Source: Latescibacteria bacterium UBA6620
GTDB lineage: Bacteria > Latescibacterota > UBA2968
DNA length: 64,000 bases
Assembly (NCBI GenBank): GCA_002433075.1
Contig: DJHM01000048.1
Coordinates: 21,414 to 85,413 of the forward strand
Direction of reading: 5' to 3'
The translations under genes and the position numbers were made by a program. The notes beneath the pieces were generated by a model. It was given only the letters and a program-made list of their open reading frames with translations, was not told the DNA's origin and did no database searches. Below, one piece after another: positions 35,949 to 45,615 of this stretch; the stretch's first letter is position 1, and each line of letters opens with the position of its first letter.

Positions 35949-36092
35949 GCGACCTCCTCGCCCCGAGCGTTCCCGCGAGCCAGAACAGACGGGGGCCGTT
36001 CTTCCAGAGAGGTGGGATCGAACCCGGCATTTCGGATCGAACCGACGTAGGCGGAGGCCAGTTCTCGATGTCCACGATTTCCCTCGTTCTCC

Positions 36093-37193
36093 TCACGCCC
36101 CACTCCGAACGAGTTCCGTAAGCGTCTTCTCGAACACATCGCGCTCGGGATCTGTCCCCACCGTAACGCGGAAACACCGGTCGAGTGGGGGTTCGCTCGG
36201 TTTTCTCACGAAAACACCACGGTCCTGAAGCGAAGACAGAATCGATTCCGCCCGCGTACGGGAGCCGGCGTCGAACGTCACGAAATTCGTGGCCGATGGC
36301 AGCGTCGAAAGATCAAGCGACGTTCCGATCCGGGCATAGTGAGCGCGTCCCTTCTCTACACGGCGGACCACTGTTCGAATGAACGTCTCATCCTCGAGCG
36401 ACGCCAGGGCACCCGCCTGAGCGATCCGGTTCACACCGAAGTGCAGGCGAATTTTATCGAACCCGAGTGCAACCTGTTCGTCACAGATGGCATACCCCAC
36501 CCTCAGACCCGCCATCCCGTGAGCTTTTGAGAACGTCCTGAACCGAATCACTCGCGGATTGACGGACATAGTCGGAATCGCGGATGCAGGCGCGAACTCT
36601 GCATAGGCTTCGTCGAGCAGCAGTGTGCACGTCTCCGGTAGCCGGTCGATCAATGCTTCGAGATCGGACGCTTCAACCCAGGTGCCCGCAGGGTTATCAG
36701 GATTCGAGACGTAAAGCAGGGGTGCGTCAGACGCGGTCGCAGCAGCAGCCAGCGCCTCCAGGTCGTTCCGGTCATCACGATAGGGGTGGGTCACAGGCTC
36801 GCATCCGTAACCGTGAACGTGATAGACAAACGTCGCATACGCACCTTGAGAGGCGACGATCGGTTGTCCGGGTTCCGCGAACAATCGCACTGCCAGACCC
36901 AGCAGATCGTCAATGCCCGCCCCCACGACGATCTGTGCGGCGCCGACTCCGTGATGGGAGGCGATTGCGCCGCGGAGATCGTGGTTCTCAGGATCGTTGT
37001 ACCACGCCACGCGTGAAGCTTCGTCCCGCATCGCCTCCAGCGCTTTCAGGGAGACACCGAATGCACTCTCGTTCGCGCCCAGCCGAGCGTCGAACGTTCG
37101 GCCGACACGCCGCTCGATGGCCTCCGGTCCCACGAACGGAATCGCGGTCGGCAAGTCTTCGACAATGGATGTAAAGTTACGTTTATCAGTCAT
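36093..37193 (-). CDS. hisC: Histidinol-phosphate/class I-II aminotransferase (HisC-like)
   Basis: A 366-residue PLP enzyme. PLP-binding features are NPDNPAGTWV near 167, DEAYAEFAP near 195 and the Schiff-base Lys in TFSKAHGMAGLRVGYA near 225. The C-terminal Arg for phosphate or carboxylate binding is in DRCFRVTVG. Histidinol-phosphate aminotransferase converts imidazole-acetol phosphate and glutamate to histidinol phosphate. No other his gene is nearby, so a related aminotransferase role is possible. A promoter is predicted just upstream. Confidence 0.85.
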   Translation of the reverse strand: MTDKRNFTSIVEDLPTAIPFVGPEAIERRVGRTFDARLGANESAFGVSLKALEAMRDEASRVAWYNDPENHDLRGAIASHHGVGAAQIVVGAGIDDLLGLAVRLFAEPGQPIVASQGAYATFVYHVHGYGCEPVTHPYRDDRNDLEALAAAATASDAPLLYVSNPDNPAGTWVEASDLEALIDRLPETCTLLLDEAYAEFAPASAIPTMSVNPRVIRFRTFSKAHGMAGLRVGYAICDEQVALGFDKIRLHFGVNRIAQAGALASLEDETFIRTVVRRVEKGRAHYARIGTSLDLSTLPSATNFVTFDAGSRTRAESILSSLQDRGVFVRKPSEPPLDRCFRVTVGTDPERDVFEKTLTELVRSGA

Positions 37194-37229
37194 TTAGCAC
37201 TCGCACCGGGATACGGTTCTGAAAGCCGG

Positions 37230-37259
37230 AAAATAACGCTCGAACCCCGGTCGGAGCAA
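37230..37259 (-). promoter_or_regulatory. Predicted promoter of hisC
   Basis: On the minus strand TTGCTC, an 18-base spacer and TATTTT, ending 37 bases before the hisC ATG at 37193. The spacing and match are fair. Confidence 0.4.
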
Positions 37260-37356
37260 CCGGGTTATTGTGGTCCTCCTCCCGAAACCGGACGATGTTC
37301 CGGACGTCAAACCTGCAGTTCCTTCGCGGCCTTAATTTCGAGGTTCACAGAATCCG

Positions 37357-39701
37357 ATGGGTCTGGCCCTGCTCACACTCCTCATCTTCTCGCTCCCTTC
37401 CCCCGGTGATGAGGCCCCAATTCTCCGTGGAACAGTCAAAGAAGCCGTAACGGGTCTGCCCCTGAGCCCCGCAACCGTCCGCGTCGACGGCACCTACCTT
37501 GGAACGATCACGAACCAGCAGGGAGAATTCGAACTGCGTCTTCGCGCATTGCCGGTCACCGTTCACGTCAGCCATATCGGCTACGAGTCGATCAAGCGTA
37601 TTGTGAAACACGATCCGGAACAGGTATTCCTTCTTGTTCCAGTCACCCTCGAACTCGAGGAACTCGTCGTCACTACCGAAGACCCCGCCGTCGGCGTCAT
37701 GCGCAAGGTCATCGAGCGAAAGCGTGAGTGGCGGAAAGATCTCAAGACCTTCCGCGTAGACGCCTACAATCGCTTCACCCATCGAAAAGACTCGCTCATG
37801 GTCTCCGTCATCGAGAACTTGTCTGAAGCTTGTTCGGACCGCGAGCGTGGGTGGCGCGAGGTCGTCAAGTCCAGACGCCAGACTGATAACATCGATCTTG
37901 ACGATTCGTTTCCTGCGGCTGTGTTCGTGGAGAACCTCTACGACGACGACGTCCTTGTCGCCGGACACCGACTGCTGGCGGTCACACATCCCGATGCTCT
38001 GGAAACCTACGATTTCACCCTCGCGGGTCGTCGTCGAATCGACAATCGCACCGTCTTCGACATCGATGTGACGGCCAGAAGCCCTCGTGCCTCCGCATTC
38101 ACGGGCCGCATTGCCGTGCTTGATGAAGTCTACGCCATGCTCGAGGCCGACCTGCGACCCAATGCCTCATTTCTCTTTCCCCTTCCCCTTCGCCGGTTCA
38201 AGGTGGCTTATCTACAGCAGTTCAGTGATTTCGGGGGCAAGTACTGGCTCCCCATCGGCAATCAGGCGACGATCGAACTCGACATTGGTATCTTCGGGTT
38301 TCATACCCCGTCGATCCATGGCAAGCAAGTCTCTCGCCTGTCCGGTTATCGCGTCAACGTCGACCTTCCCGACTTTATGTCACCAACGAAACTACCATCG
38401 TCGATTCGACCTCTGTGAAGATCGATACGTTGCTCACTGCGGGCGGCCTCTCGGTCAGTCTTTAGCCCGATGAGGTTGAGGCGCATGCCACCATCGACAG
38501 CACTCAGACCCTCGACGAGGTCTTCAAGCCCGAGGGTTTTCTCGCCCGTCTCCTTATTCGCAAAGGAGGTAATCGTCGAAAGAGAGACCCTCAGAACAGA
38601 GAGCCGACGGATTCGCCACGGCCAATCCTTCACTACAACCGTGTGGAGGGAACTCGGCTCGGGGCCTCGTTAGGTGCCTCCTGGGAGCCCAGCGGGATCC
38701 ACACCGAGATCGGCTTCAGTTACGCGACAGAACCAGGCGTGTGGAACTTCGGGAGCCGTTTCCGAAAAGGCTGGGACCGGATTGCCCTGTCAGCGGAGTA
38801 CTACGATGACATCGACGTCCGTTATGCGTCCGATCTTTACAGCCAGTTTTCGGCCAGCACGCTCCCGCTCGTTGGAAAGGATGATTATTTCGACTACCTG
38901 GACACCCGACGGATGCGAGCGGGACTCGAATTCCGAACCAGCGCTCCCGACCTCTCGCTCCGATTGCAGTTCAGTTACGAACGCCACCGATCGATCGTGA
39001 AGTCGACCGACTTCTCTTTCTTCCGAGACAAGATCCAGCGACCCAACCCGCGCATCGATCGTGGTCGGCTCAGATCCATCGGCATTCGATTGGCCTACGA
39101 TGCCAGTCGCGGGCCTCCTGCGCTCTTCGGTCAGCGGAAGGTCTGGGCCCAGATCGAGCACGCCCTAGGAGACACATTCTCGAGTGACTTCGATTTCACG
39201 CAGCTTCGATTACTCGCCGCCTGGAGTCTCCCCACCTTTTACAGCCGCAGGATAGTACCCAACACCCTGGATCTGCGGCTGACCGGATCAAACTCTCGCG
39301 GGCACCTCCCCAGGCAGCGATTTTCCATCCTCGACATCAGTCTCGACGGATGGAACAACCCCGGCGCACTCCGTTCGCTCGTCACGTACCCCTACGAAGG
39401 CGAACACGCCCTCGGATTCACCTGGGAACATCACTTTTGTACCGTCCCCTTCGAAAGGCTCGGCCTGAATGCACTCGTGCGGCGCTCGATTGGGCTTACG
39501 ATCTATGGAGGTCACGGTCGAACCTGGATCTCCGACGCGCGCCTCGCACGACCCGGGGACGCACCACAGTTCCAGGATCGATTTCATCACGAAGTCGGCA
39601 TTGCCGTCAACGGAATCCTGGGCCTGTTCAGGGCGGATTTCACGCAACACCTCGATCGATCCGATTTCGTCCTCGGGATGGGCATCGCCCGTCTGTTCTG
39701 A
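37357..39701 (+). pseudogene. DUF5686-type surface/outer-membrane protein, interrupted
   Basis: Residues 1-20 are a signal peptide, followed by a carboxypeptidase-like domain (GTVKEAVTGLPLSPATVRVD, TNQQGEFELRL), a middle domain, and after 38643 a beta-strand-rich barrel ending ...VLGMGIARLF, an outer-membrane C-terminus. This layout matches DUF5686 proteins. Lesions: one T missing near 38377 (a TTTT run would restore DFYVTNETTIVDST), and an in-frame TAG at 38463-38465 after GLSVSL. With both repaired the protein is about 780 residues, the family's usual length. Dead gene, or two sequence errors. Confidence 0.8.
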
Positions 39702-39758
39702 GGACGACCACCGACCTTTCTTCGTGCCTTCGTCTCTTCCAGCCTGTTCTTTCCAGAC

Positions 39759-42722
39759 GTGAATCTCAACTCGCGTCAACAACAGGCCGTGACTGCACCA
39801 CCAGGTCCGATCCTAGTCGTCGCCGGGCCAGGGACCGGGAAAACCCGGGTCCTGACCGAACGGGTCCGTCATCTCATCACCGATCGTCACACCGCGCCCG
39901 AATCCGTCCTCGCGCTGACGTTCACGAACCGGGCTGCAGAGGAACTGGATAATCGGCTGCGCGACATCCACCTCGAAACACGGCGCCCCTACACCGCGAC
40001 CTTCCACAAATTCTGCCTGAACCTTCTCAGGAAATACGCAGAACCTGCCGGTCTTCACCCACATTTCACCCTCGCCGATCCCGACCTCCAGCGAACCATC
40101 CTTTACCGGTCCATCCCCAACCTAAACATCGAAGAAAGCAACCTTCTCAACACGCTCCGACATCTGGAGTCCGTCAAGCGCCGGCGTCGAGAGGAGCCTT
40201 CCACGCTGACCCGGGGGGATCTCGAACTCTACGACGCCTACCGACTCGAAATGGACCGTGATCGTCTTCTCGACTTCGACGATCTCATCACACGTACGGT
40301 GGACCTGTTCCTCGAGTGCCCTGACGTATTGACCAAGGTTCACGACACGATTTCCCACATCCTCATCGACGAATTCCAGGACACCGATCGAACTCAATAC
40401 GAGCTCCTGAAGCTGCTGGCTGTGCAACGCAGCCTCTTCGTCGTGACCGACAGCCGCCAGACGATCTACGCGTGGCGATCTGCGGACCCACGAAATCTGG
40501 AGCGGCTTCTCCACGACTTCCCCGAGCTGGCCTCTCCCTATTCCCTCGAGGAGAACTTCCGATCGTCACGCCCGATTCTCGAAGCTGCCGGATCCATTCT
40601 CGATCGTTCACACGAAGACCTGCCGCCCGTCCAGTCGGAGAAGGATGGCGACCCCGTCCACGTCGTCGATTTCCGATCGCACCTGGATGAAGCGCGTTTC
40701 CTCCTGCGAGACATCAGGACGCAGCTTCAGACAGGCGAGATAGAGGCATCCGACATCGCCATCCTGTATCCCCAGCACGCCATCGGCGACGAAATCGAGC
40801 GTGTCTTCATGGAGGGAGCGATGCCCTGCTCGCTGGCCCATCAGCGAGGTACGTTCGAACAACCCGTCGTGCGTCGTTGCCTTTCCGTACTCCGATATGC
40901 ACTCGACAGCGGGAGCGAAACAAGCCTCGAGGATTTCCTCAGAAAAGAACTCGATGCTTTCGATCACGCGATCTACCCGGCCATCCGGGCACACCAGCGA
41001 CAGTCAGACACCGAGAGTTTCAAGCAGGCTGTTTTCGACTATATCGACGATGCACCTCGGGAAACCCGCCGACTCGTCCAGCGGGTCGTCGGTCTAGCCG
41101 GATCCTCGGCCAGCGCCCTTCAGCACGGGAGCCGGCTCCCCCTGTCCAGACTCGTAGACGACCTTCTGGATCAGCTGAACGTCGACACCGAACCCTCGAT
41201 CAGAGCCGAGCTCGATCGCGTCGCTGATCCCGCTACCCTCGACACGGTGGTATCTCTGGCCGATCGAGTGCGCCCCGTCCTCGAAGCTCGAGGACGCATT
41301 TACATCACCGGCGACGAAATTCTCGCACACCTCGTCGCACGCATTTTCCGACGCGGGTTCAGGTCGAGCGTCGAAGTCCTCGTCGCCACCGGAAGCGATC
41401 GTTTCGATCTTCCGGAGGGGACGCTCGCGTTTTCCGTCGATCCAGGTACCTCTGAACCTGTATCGTCTCTCGCCCAGAACGAAACCGGCCCTGTACTGAC
41501 CGCCTACAAGATGGTCCAGCATCTGTTGACCCGACCCGATCGCGACCTCCGGGACTACGTCGCTTTCGATGTGGAGACCACGGACCTGGACCTGGACCGA
41601 GCAGAAATTATCGAATTGGGCGCCGTACGGGTTCGACAGGGTGAGATTGTTGGCCGCTTCCACACGATGGTTCGACCGAAGGGGGCTGTGTCAGCAGGCG
41701 CAATCGAAACGCACGGTATCACGAACGCGTCCCTTTCCGATGCCCCCACGTTCACGGTCGCTGGCGATCGTTTCCTCAACTTCGTCGGAAACGACGTGCT
41801 CATGGCCCACAACGGCTATGGCTTCGACTTTCGCGTTCTCAACCGAGAATTCGATCGCCACGGCTTGACCCGAATGCCCAATGCCCGGTTCGACACCTTG
41901 CCCTTGGCTCGTAGCTACTACCCCGAAGGATCGAACTCGGTCGATGCCCTAGCCGAGAGATTCGGCATCGACATCGAACAGGGCCGACACCGGGCGCTCG
42001 ACGATGCCCGGTTTCTTCACGAAATCGTCCAGGGTCTGCTGCGTGAGAGGGCTTCGCGGGCCCGCAAGGGTGCTCTCGAGAGTGCGCTCGACACGGTCGC
42101 CCTCGCCCTGATGTTTCAGCCTCCACGTTCGTCATCACGATGGTCGGCCGAGGAAGAAACGCTCTTCAACCTCGGGGGCATGCGCCTCCTCAGTCCGTCC
42201 AACACAGAATGCGTTTCCCTCTGCAGGATGTTCGCTCGTCTCTCACCGGAGATCCTTCGAAATCGTATTCGCGCGGCGCTGCGTGAAGAACCCACGGCAG
42301 CGAAGCTCGCATCGCAGTCCGCCGAACAGATGCAGCGCCTGCGAAACCTTGCCCGATCGTTCGAACGTCGAACTTCTTCGACTCGCGAAGCCATCGAGAA
42401 GCTCCTCGATTTCGCCGGCCTCTACCGACTCGAAAGCGATCGTCGACGATCCGACGCCGTCCATCTCCTCACCCTCCACGCTGCGAAGGGACTCGAATTC
42501 CGTCACGTCTACATCTGCGGGCTGGAGGAGAAAACGCTCCCCAACGCCCGGTCCGTCAACACGGGGCGGATCGATGAAATGGAAGAGCAGCGTCGCCTGC
42601 TCTACGTCGGAATGACCCGAGCGATGGACCGGCTGACGCTCACCCACGTCGGTCAGAGACCCGGTCGTACCGCGCTCCAACCGTCCCGTTTTCTGGACGA
42701 CCTTCCCCGACATTCAGCCTGA
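39759..42722 (+). CDS. UvrD/Rep-type helicase with internal DnaQ-like DEDDh exonuclease
   Basis: A 987-residue superfamily 1A helicase. Motif I GPGTGKT (residues 23-29), Ia ALTFTNRAAEE, II LIDEFQDTDRTQYE, III VVTDSRQTIYAWR, IV LEENFRSS, V LLTLHAAKGLEFRHVYI and VI RRLLYVGMTRAMDR are all present. Between IV and V, at about residues 599-760, lies a complete DnaQ-type 3'-5' exonuclease: FDVETTDLD (Asp604, Glu606), HNGYGFD and GRHRALDDA (His744, Asp749). The exonuclease thus sits in the 2B region. Unwinding coupled to 3' end trimming in repair or recombination is plausible. GTG start at 39759. Confidence 0.9.
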   Translation: MNLNSRQQQAVTAPPGPILVVAGPGTGKTRVLTERVRHLITDRHTAPESVLALTFTNRAAEELDNRLRDIHLETRRPYTATFHKFCLNLLRKYAEPAGLHPHFTLADPDLQRTILYRSIPNLNIEESNLLNTLRHLESVKRRRREEPSTLTRGDLELYDAYRLEMDRDRLLDFDDLITRTVDLFLECPDVLTKVHDTISHILIDEFQDTDRTQYELLKLLAVQRSLFVVTDSRQTIYAWRSADPRNLERLLHDFPELASPYSLEENFRSSRPILEAAGSILDRSHEDLPPVQSEKDGDPVHVVDFRSHLDEARFLLRDIRTQLQTGEIEASDIAILYPQHAIGDEIERVFMEGAMPCSLAHQRGTFEQPVVRRCLSVLRYALDSGSETSLEDFLRKELDAFDHAIYPAIRAHQRQSDTESFKQAVFDYIDDAPRETRRLVQRVVGLAGSSASALQHGSRLPLSRLVDDLLDQLNVDTEPSIRAELDRVADPATLDTVVSLADRVRPVLEARGRIYITGDEILAHLVARIFRRGFRSSVEVLVATGSDRFDLPEGTLAFSVDPGTSEPVSSLAQNETGPVLTAYKMVQHLLTRPDRDLRDYVAFDVETTDLDLDRAEIIELGAVRVRQGEIVGRFHTMVRPKGAVSAGAIETHGITNASLSDAPTFTVAGDRFLNFVGNDVLMAHNGYGFDFRVLNREFDRHGLTRMPNARFDTLPLARSYYPEGSNSVDALAERFGIDIEQGRHRALDDARFLHEIVQGLLRERASRARKGALESALDTVALALMFQPPRSSSRWSAEEETLFNLGGMRLLSPSNTECVSLCRMFARLSPEILRNRIRAALREEPTAAKLASQSAEQMQRLRNLARSFERRTSSTREAIEKLLDFAGLYRLESDRRRSDAVHLLTLHAAKGLEFRHVYICGLEEKTLPNARSVNTGRIDEMEEQRRLLYVGMTRAMDRLTLTHVGQRPGRTALQPSRFLDDLPRHSA

Positions 42723-42843
42723 GCTCGGAATTCTGGATTAAGTTGGTCGCTCAGGCATTGTCGACCGTATACTATTGCCGATTCGTTCGAGCCTGTCGTT
42801 CTGATCACCGCCCTCGCGGCAGCCATTTTCCCGGCGGTCCCGT

Positions 42844-43608
42844 TTGTCCAAACCCATCTACTTCGTATCCGACATCCATCTGGGTGAACCGGTTCCCCGG
42901 CGGGACCCTCGTGAGAAGGAAGACGCCTTCATCGCGTTCTTGCGACACGTAAGGTCCCAGTCAGATACGCTCTACATCGTCGGTGATCTCTTCGATTTCT
43001 GGTTCGAATACGAACGCTCGGTTCCCACCACCGGTGCCCGCGTCATCTTCGAACTGTATGCAGCCGTACAAGGCGGGCTTCGCATCGTGTACCTGCCCGG
43101 CAACCACGACATCTGGATCGGACGGTATCTGTCCGACGAGGTCGGCCTCGATCTGCCTGGTGGACCCATCACCATCCAGGCCCAGGGTCATACCATTTTC
43201 GTCGCCCACGGAGATGAGTTTCGTCAGGACCTTCCCTTTCGGCTCAGTCGCGGAATCCTGAAAAACTCGCTGTGTGTTCGGCTCTTCCGGTGGTTGCATC
43301 CCGATCTGGGTGTGAAGCTCGGACAGTGGACTTCGCATCAATCCGAAGCCAGAGCTGGTAGAACACACGATCAAAACCGGACCGTCTACACCCAGGCCGC
43401 CAATCATCTTCTGCAGGGAGAGACCGATACCGTCATCTTCGGCCACTACCACGTACCCGTCATCGAGCATCTGAATGGAGGACGTATGATCGTGCTGGGT
43501 GACTGGATCGACAAGGACACCTACCTCGTGCTCCACGATGGCCACTTTCGCACGATGCGATGGCAGAACGGACACGGAGTCGAATTCGACCCCGGGACCC
43601 CGTCGTGA
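42844..43608 (+). CDS. lpxH: UDP-2,3-diacylglucosamine hydrolase (LpxH family)
   Basis: A 254-residue calcineurin-like metallophosphoesterase: DIHLGE (near 9), GDLFDFW (near 47), GNHD (near 87), AHGDEF (near 120) and GHYHVP (near 200). The FDFWFEYER pattern is typical of LpxH, which cleaves UDP-diacylglucosamine to lipid X in lipid A synthesis at the inner-membrane surface. It supports a diderm cell with lipopolysaccharide. TTG start at 42844. A weak TTGGTC-19-TATACT promoter may lie near 42745-42775. It overlaps glpK by four bases. Confidence 0.85.
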   Translation: MSKPIYFVSDIHLGEPVPRRDPREKEDAFIAFLRHVRSQSDTLYIVGDLFDFWFEYERSVPTTGARVIFELYAAVQGGLRIVYLPGNHDIWIGRYLSDEVGLDLPGGPITIQAQGHTIFVAHGDEFRQDLPFRLSRGILKNSLCVRLFRWLHPDLGVKLGQWTSHQSEARAGRTHDQNRTVYTQAANHLLQGETDTVIFGHYHVPVIEHLNGGRMIVLGDWIDKDTYLVLHDGHFRTMRWQNGHGVEFDPGTPS

Positions 43609-45083
43609 TTCTTGCTATCGACCAGGGCACCACCGGCACGCGAGCCGTCGTCGTCGATTTGGAAGGACGTTTCGTTTCTTCCGCCTACCAGGAATTCCCT
43701 CAGATTTTCCCGCAACCTGGCTGGGTATCCCACGATGCTTGCGGTATCTGGTCGTCGACGACGGACGTCATCGACCTTGCTCTCAAAGAGACGAACGGTA
43801 ACCCGATACTGGGGGTCGGGATCGCCAACCAGCGGGAGACGACCCTGCTCTGGGACCGCCGGACGGGCGAACCCGTCCACGATGCCATCGTCTGGCAGTG
43901 TCGTAGAACGGCCGACGTCTGCAGGGCTTTTCGTGAGGAGGGGCTCTCCGACGCCATCTCTGCTAAAACCGGACTCGTCATCGACCCCTACTTCTCCGCC
44001 ACCAAGATCATATGGCTCCTCGACAACGATGAGGGTCTGCGCGAACGTGCCGAGGCCGGCGACATCTGTTTCGGAACGATGGACAGCTACCTCCTCTACA
44101 AGCTGACCGGCGGGAAGGTTCACTCTACCGACATTACCAACGCGTCCCGCACGATGATCTTCAACATTCACGATCGGTCCTGGGACGACGAACTGTGCGA
44201 TCGTTTTCGGATCCCTCGCGAACTCCTGCCCGAGGTCCATCCGTCCGCGCACGTGTTCGGCCACACCGTCGCTGTCGGGTCGCTTGCGCCCAACATCCCG
44301 ATCGCCGGGATCGCTGGGGACCAGCAGGCCGCACTCTACGGTCAGCGCGGTGTATCGGTCGGCGACATCAAGAACACCTACGGTACCGGTTGCTTCACTC
44401 TGTTCCAGACGGGCGACCGACCCGTGGCGTCGAACCAGGGTCTTCTCACCACCATCTCCTGTGACGCTGCGGGCGCTCCGAACTACGCTCTCGAGGGTTC
44501 CGTGTTCAGCGCCGGTTCAGCCGTCCAGTGGCTCCGCGACGGCCTGGGCATCATCACCACCGCGAGTGAAACCGAAAATCTCGCCCGTTCCGTATCCGAC
44601 ACGGGTGGTGTCTACCTCGTCCCCGCCTTCACCGGTCTCGGCGCTCCTCACTGGGACCCCGACGCCAGAGGCACCCTGGTTGGTATCACCCGGGGCACCG
44701 AGCGGCCGCACATCGTCCGCGCAGCGCTCGAATCGATTGCTTACCAGAGCACTGACCTCGTCAACACCATGTCCGCCGACGCCGGCGATCCCGTGACCAC
44801 CCTGCGGGTCGACGGCGGCGCCTCCGCCAATAACTTCCTCATGCAGTTTCAGGCCGACCTCCTCGACGTTCCAGTCGTTCGACCCCGGAACACTGAGACC
44901 ACTGCTGTCGGAGCCGCCGCCCTCGCAGGCCTGACGACAGGATTCTGGACGGAGGCGGATCTCTCCGATCTCAATCCACCGGATCGAACCTTTGAACCGG
45001 GAGCGGGCCGTCATCGTCGGGACGAATGGATGGACGGATGGCACCGTGCCGTGGAGGCTTCGAGACATCACGGTCAGCTGTAA
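43605..45083 (+). CDS. glpK: Glycerol kinase
   Basis: A 492-residue FGGY-family kinase of normal length. AIDQGTTGTRAVVVD starts the ATPase fold; WQCRRTADVCRAF, GTMDSYLLYKLTG, THASRTM-like TNASRTMIF, GTGCFTLFQTG and DGGASANNFLMQFQADLLDVPV are typical of GlpK. It makes glycerol-3-phosphate from glycerol and ATP. GTG start at 43605 overlaps the lpxH stop (GTGA), so the two are coupled. No glpF or glpD is adjacent. Confidence 0.95.
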   Translation: MILAIDQGTTGTRAVVVDLEGRFVSSAYQEFPQIFPQPGWVSHDACGIWSSTTDVIDLALKETNGNPILGVGIANQRETTLLWDRRTGEPVHDAIVWQCRRTADVCRAFREEGLSDAISAKTGLVIDPYFSATKIIWLLDNDEGLRERAEAGDICFGTMDSYLLYKLTGGKVHSTDITNASRTMIFNIHDRSWDDELCDRFRIPRELLPEVHPSAHVFGHTVAVGSLAPNIPIAGIAGDQQAALYGQRGVSVGDIKNTYGTGCFTLFQTGDRPVASNQGLLTTISCDAAGAPNYALEGSVFSAGSAVQWLRDGLGIITTASETENLARSVSDTGGVYLVPAFTGLGAPHWDPDARGTLVGITRGTERPHIVRAALESIAYQSTDLVNTMSADAGDPVTTLRVDGGASANNFLMQFQADLLDVPVVRPRNTETTAVGAAALAGLTTGFWTEADLSDLNPPDRTFEPGAGRHRRDEWMDGWHRAVEASRHHGQL

Positions 45084-45094
45084 GTCCGGTGACT

Positions 45095-45124
45095 AAAAAA
45101 AGGCCGCCACCTTCCGTGACGGCC
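45095..45124 (-). terminator. Intrinsic terminator, minus strand
   Basis: On the minus strand GGCCG (45124-45120) pairs with CGGCC (45106-45102), with CAC/GTG extending the stem, then seven T residues. It lies 64 bases after the small gene at 45188-45400 and is correctly oriented for it. Confidence 0.75.
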
Positions 45125-45187
45125 CTCCAAAATAGAAAACCGCCGACGTATCAACATCGACGGTTCAATGTCATTCCGTGGTTGCTT

Positions 45188-45400
45188 CTAACCGAGCAGA
45201 TCCACGCGGCCTCCAACGCCTTCCTGTCGTGAGGCATTGACCTGATGGAAGGTGTTGTTAAGCAGACCCTGACTGGCCTGCCGGAGCGTTTCTACACTGC
45301 CTTCTGCGTTCCTTGGTGCCGGAAGAGGTCCCCGTGGAGCCGCAAAGTTCTGCAGCAGCATCTTCGGGCTGAGATCGGGGCCTGATACGCGTCCGGGCAT
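45188..45400 (-). CDS. Small hypothetical protein, 70 residues
   Basis: A short protein with its own predicted promoter (45469-45497), a perfect GGAGGA ribosome site six bases before the ATG, and an intrinsic terminator downstream. It begins MPGRVSGPDLSPKMLLQNFA and contains TLRQASQGLLNNTFHQVNAS, an amphipathic helical stretch; it ends RVDLLG. No signal peptide or membrane helix. I recognise no family. The complete transcription unit makes a real gene likely, though a small regulatory RNA from the same unit cannot be excluded. Confidence 0.6.
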   Translation of the reverse strand: MPGRVSGPDLSPKMLLQNFAAPRGPLPAPRNAEGSVETLRQASQGLLNNTFHQVNASRQEGVGGRVDLLG

Positions 45401-45468
45401 GGAATCCTCCAGGAAAAGGGGTGGTCCCTTTCCATCCATGGGGTCGGACGTCAATCCTTGACGACAGG

Positions 45469-45497
45469 ATAATAGCCGATTTGGGCCCTCAATGCAA
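45469..45497 (-). promoter_or_regulatory. Predicted promoter of the small 70-residue gene
   Basis: On the minus strand TTGCAT, 17-base spacer, TATTAT, about 70 bases before the small gene's ATG at 45400. It overlaps the 5' end of the longest possible TesA-like frame on the plus strand. Confidence 0.6.
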
Positions 45498-45615
45498 GCG
45501 CCAATTCTCCATTACCCCTTATTCTGCGAGACTTAGGAGCAGAATTGAACCCCCGGGGGCCTTCGGCAGTCCAACCCGATTACTCGTTTCCACCCCGGAG
45601 GGGTATATTCCTGAC

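Noticed and set aside
36010..36060. T-loop-like sequence (GGGTTCGATCCC on the minus strand) suggesting a tRNA
   Set aside because: No acceptor, D or anticodon stems could be folded around it; it lies in the short gap between hisC and the GT4 gene.
45421..45615. N-terminal extension of the TesA-like protein from GTG 45421
   Set aside because: It would put about 65 non-conserved residues before a clear signal peptide and overlaps a minus-strand promoter.
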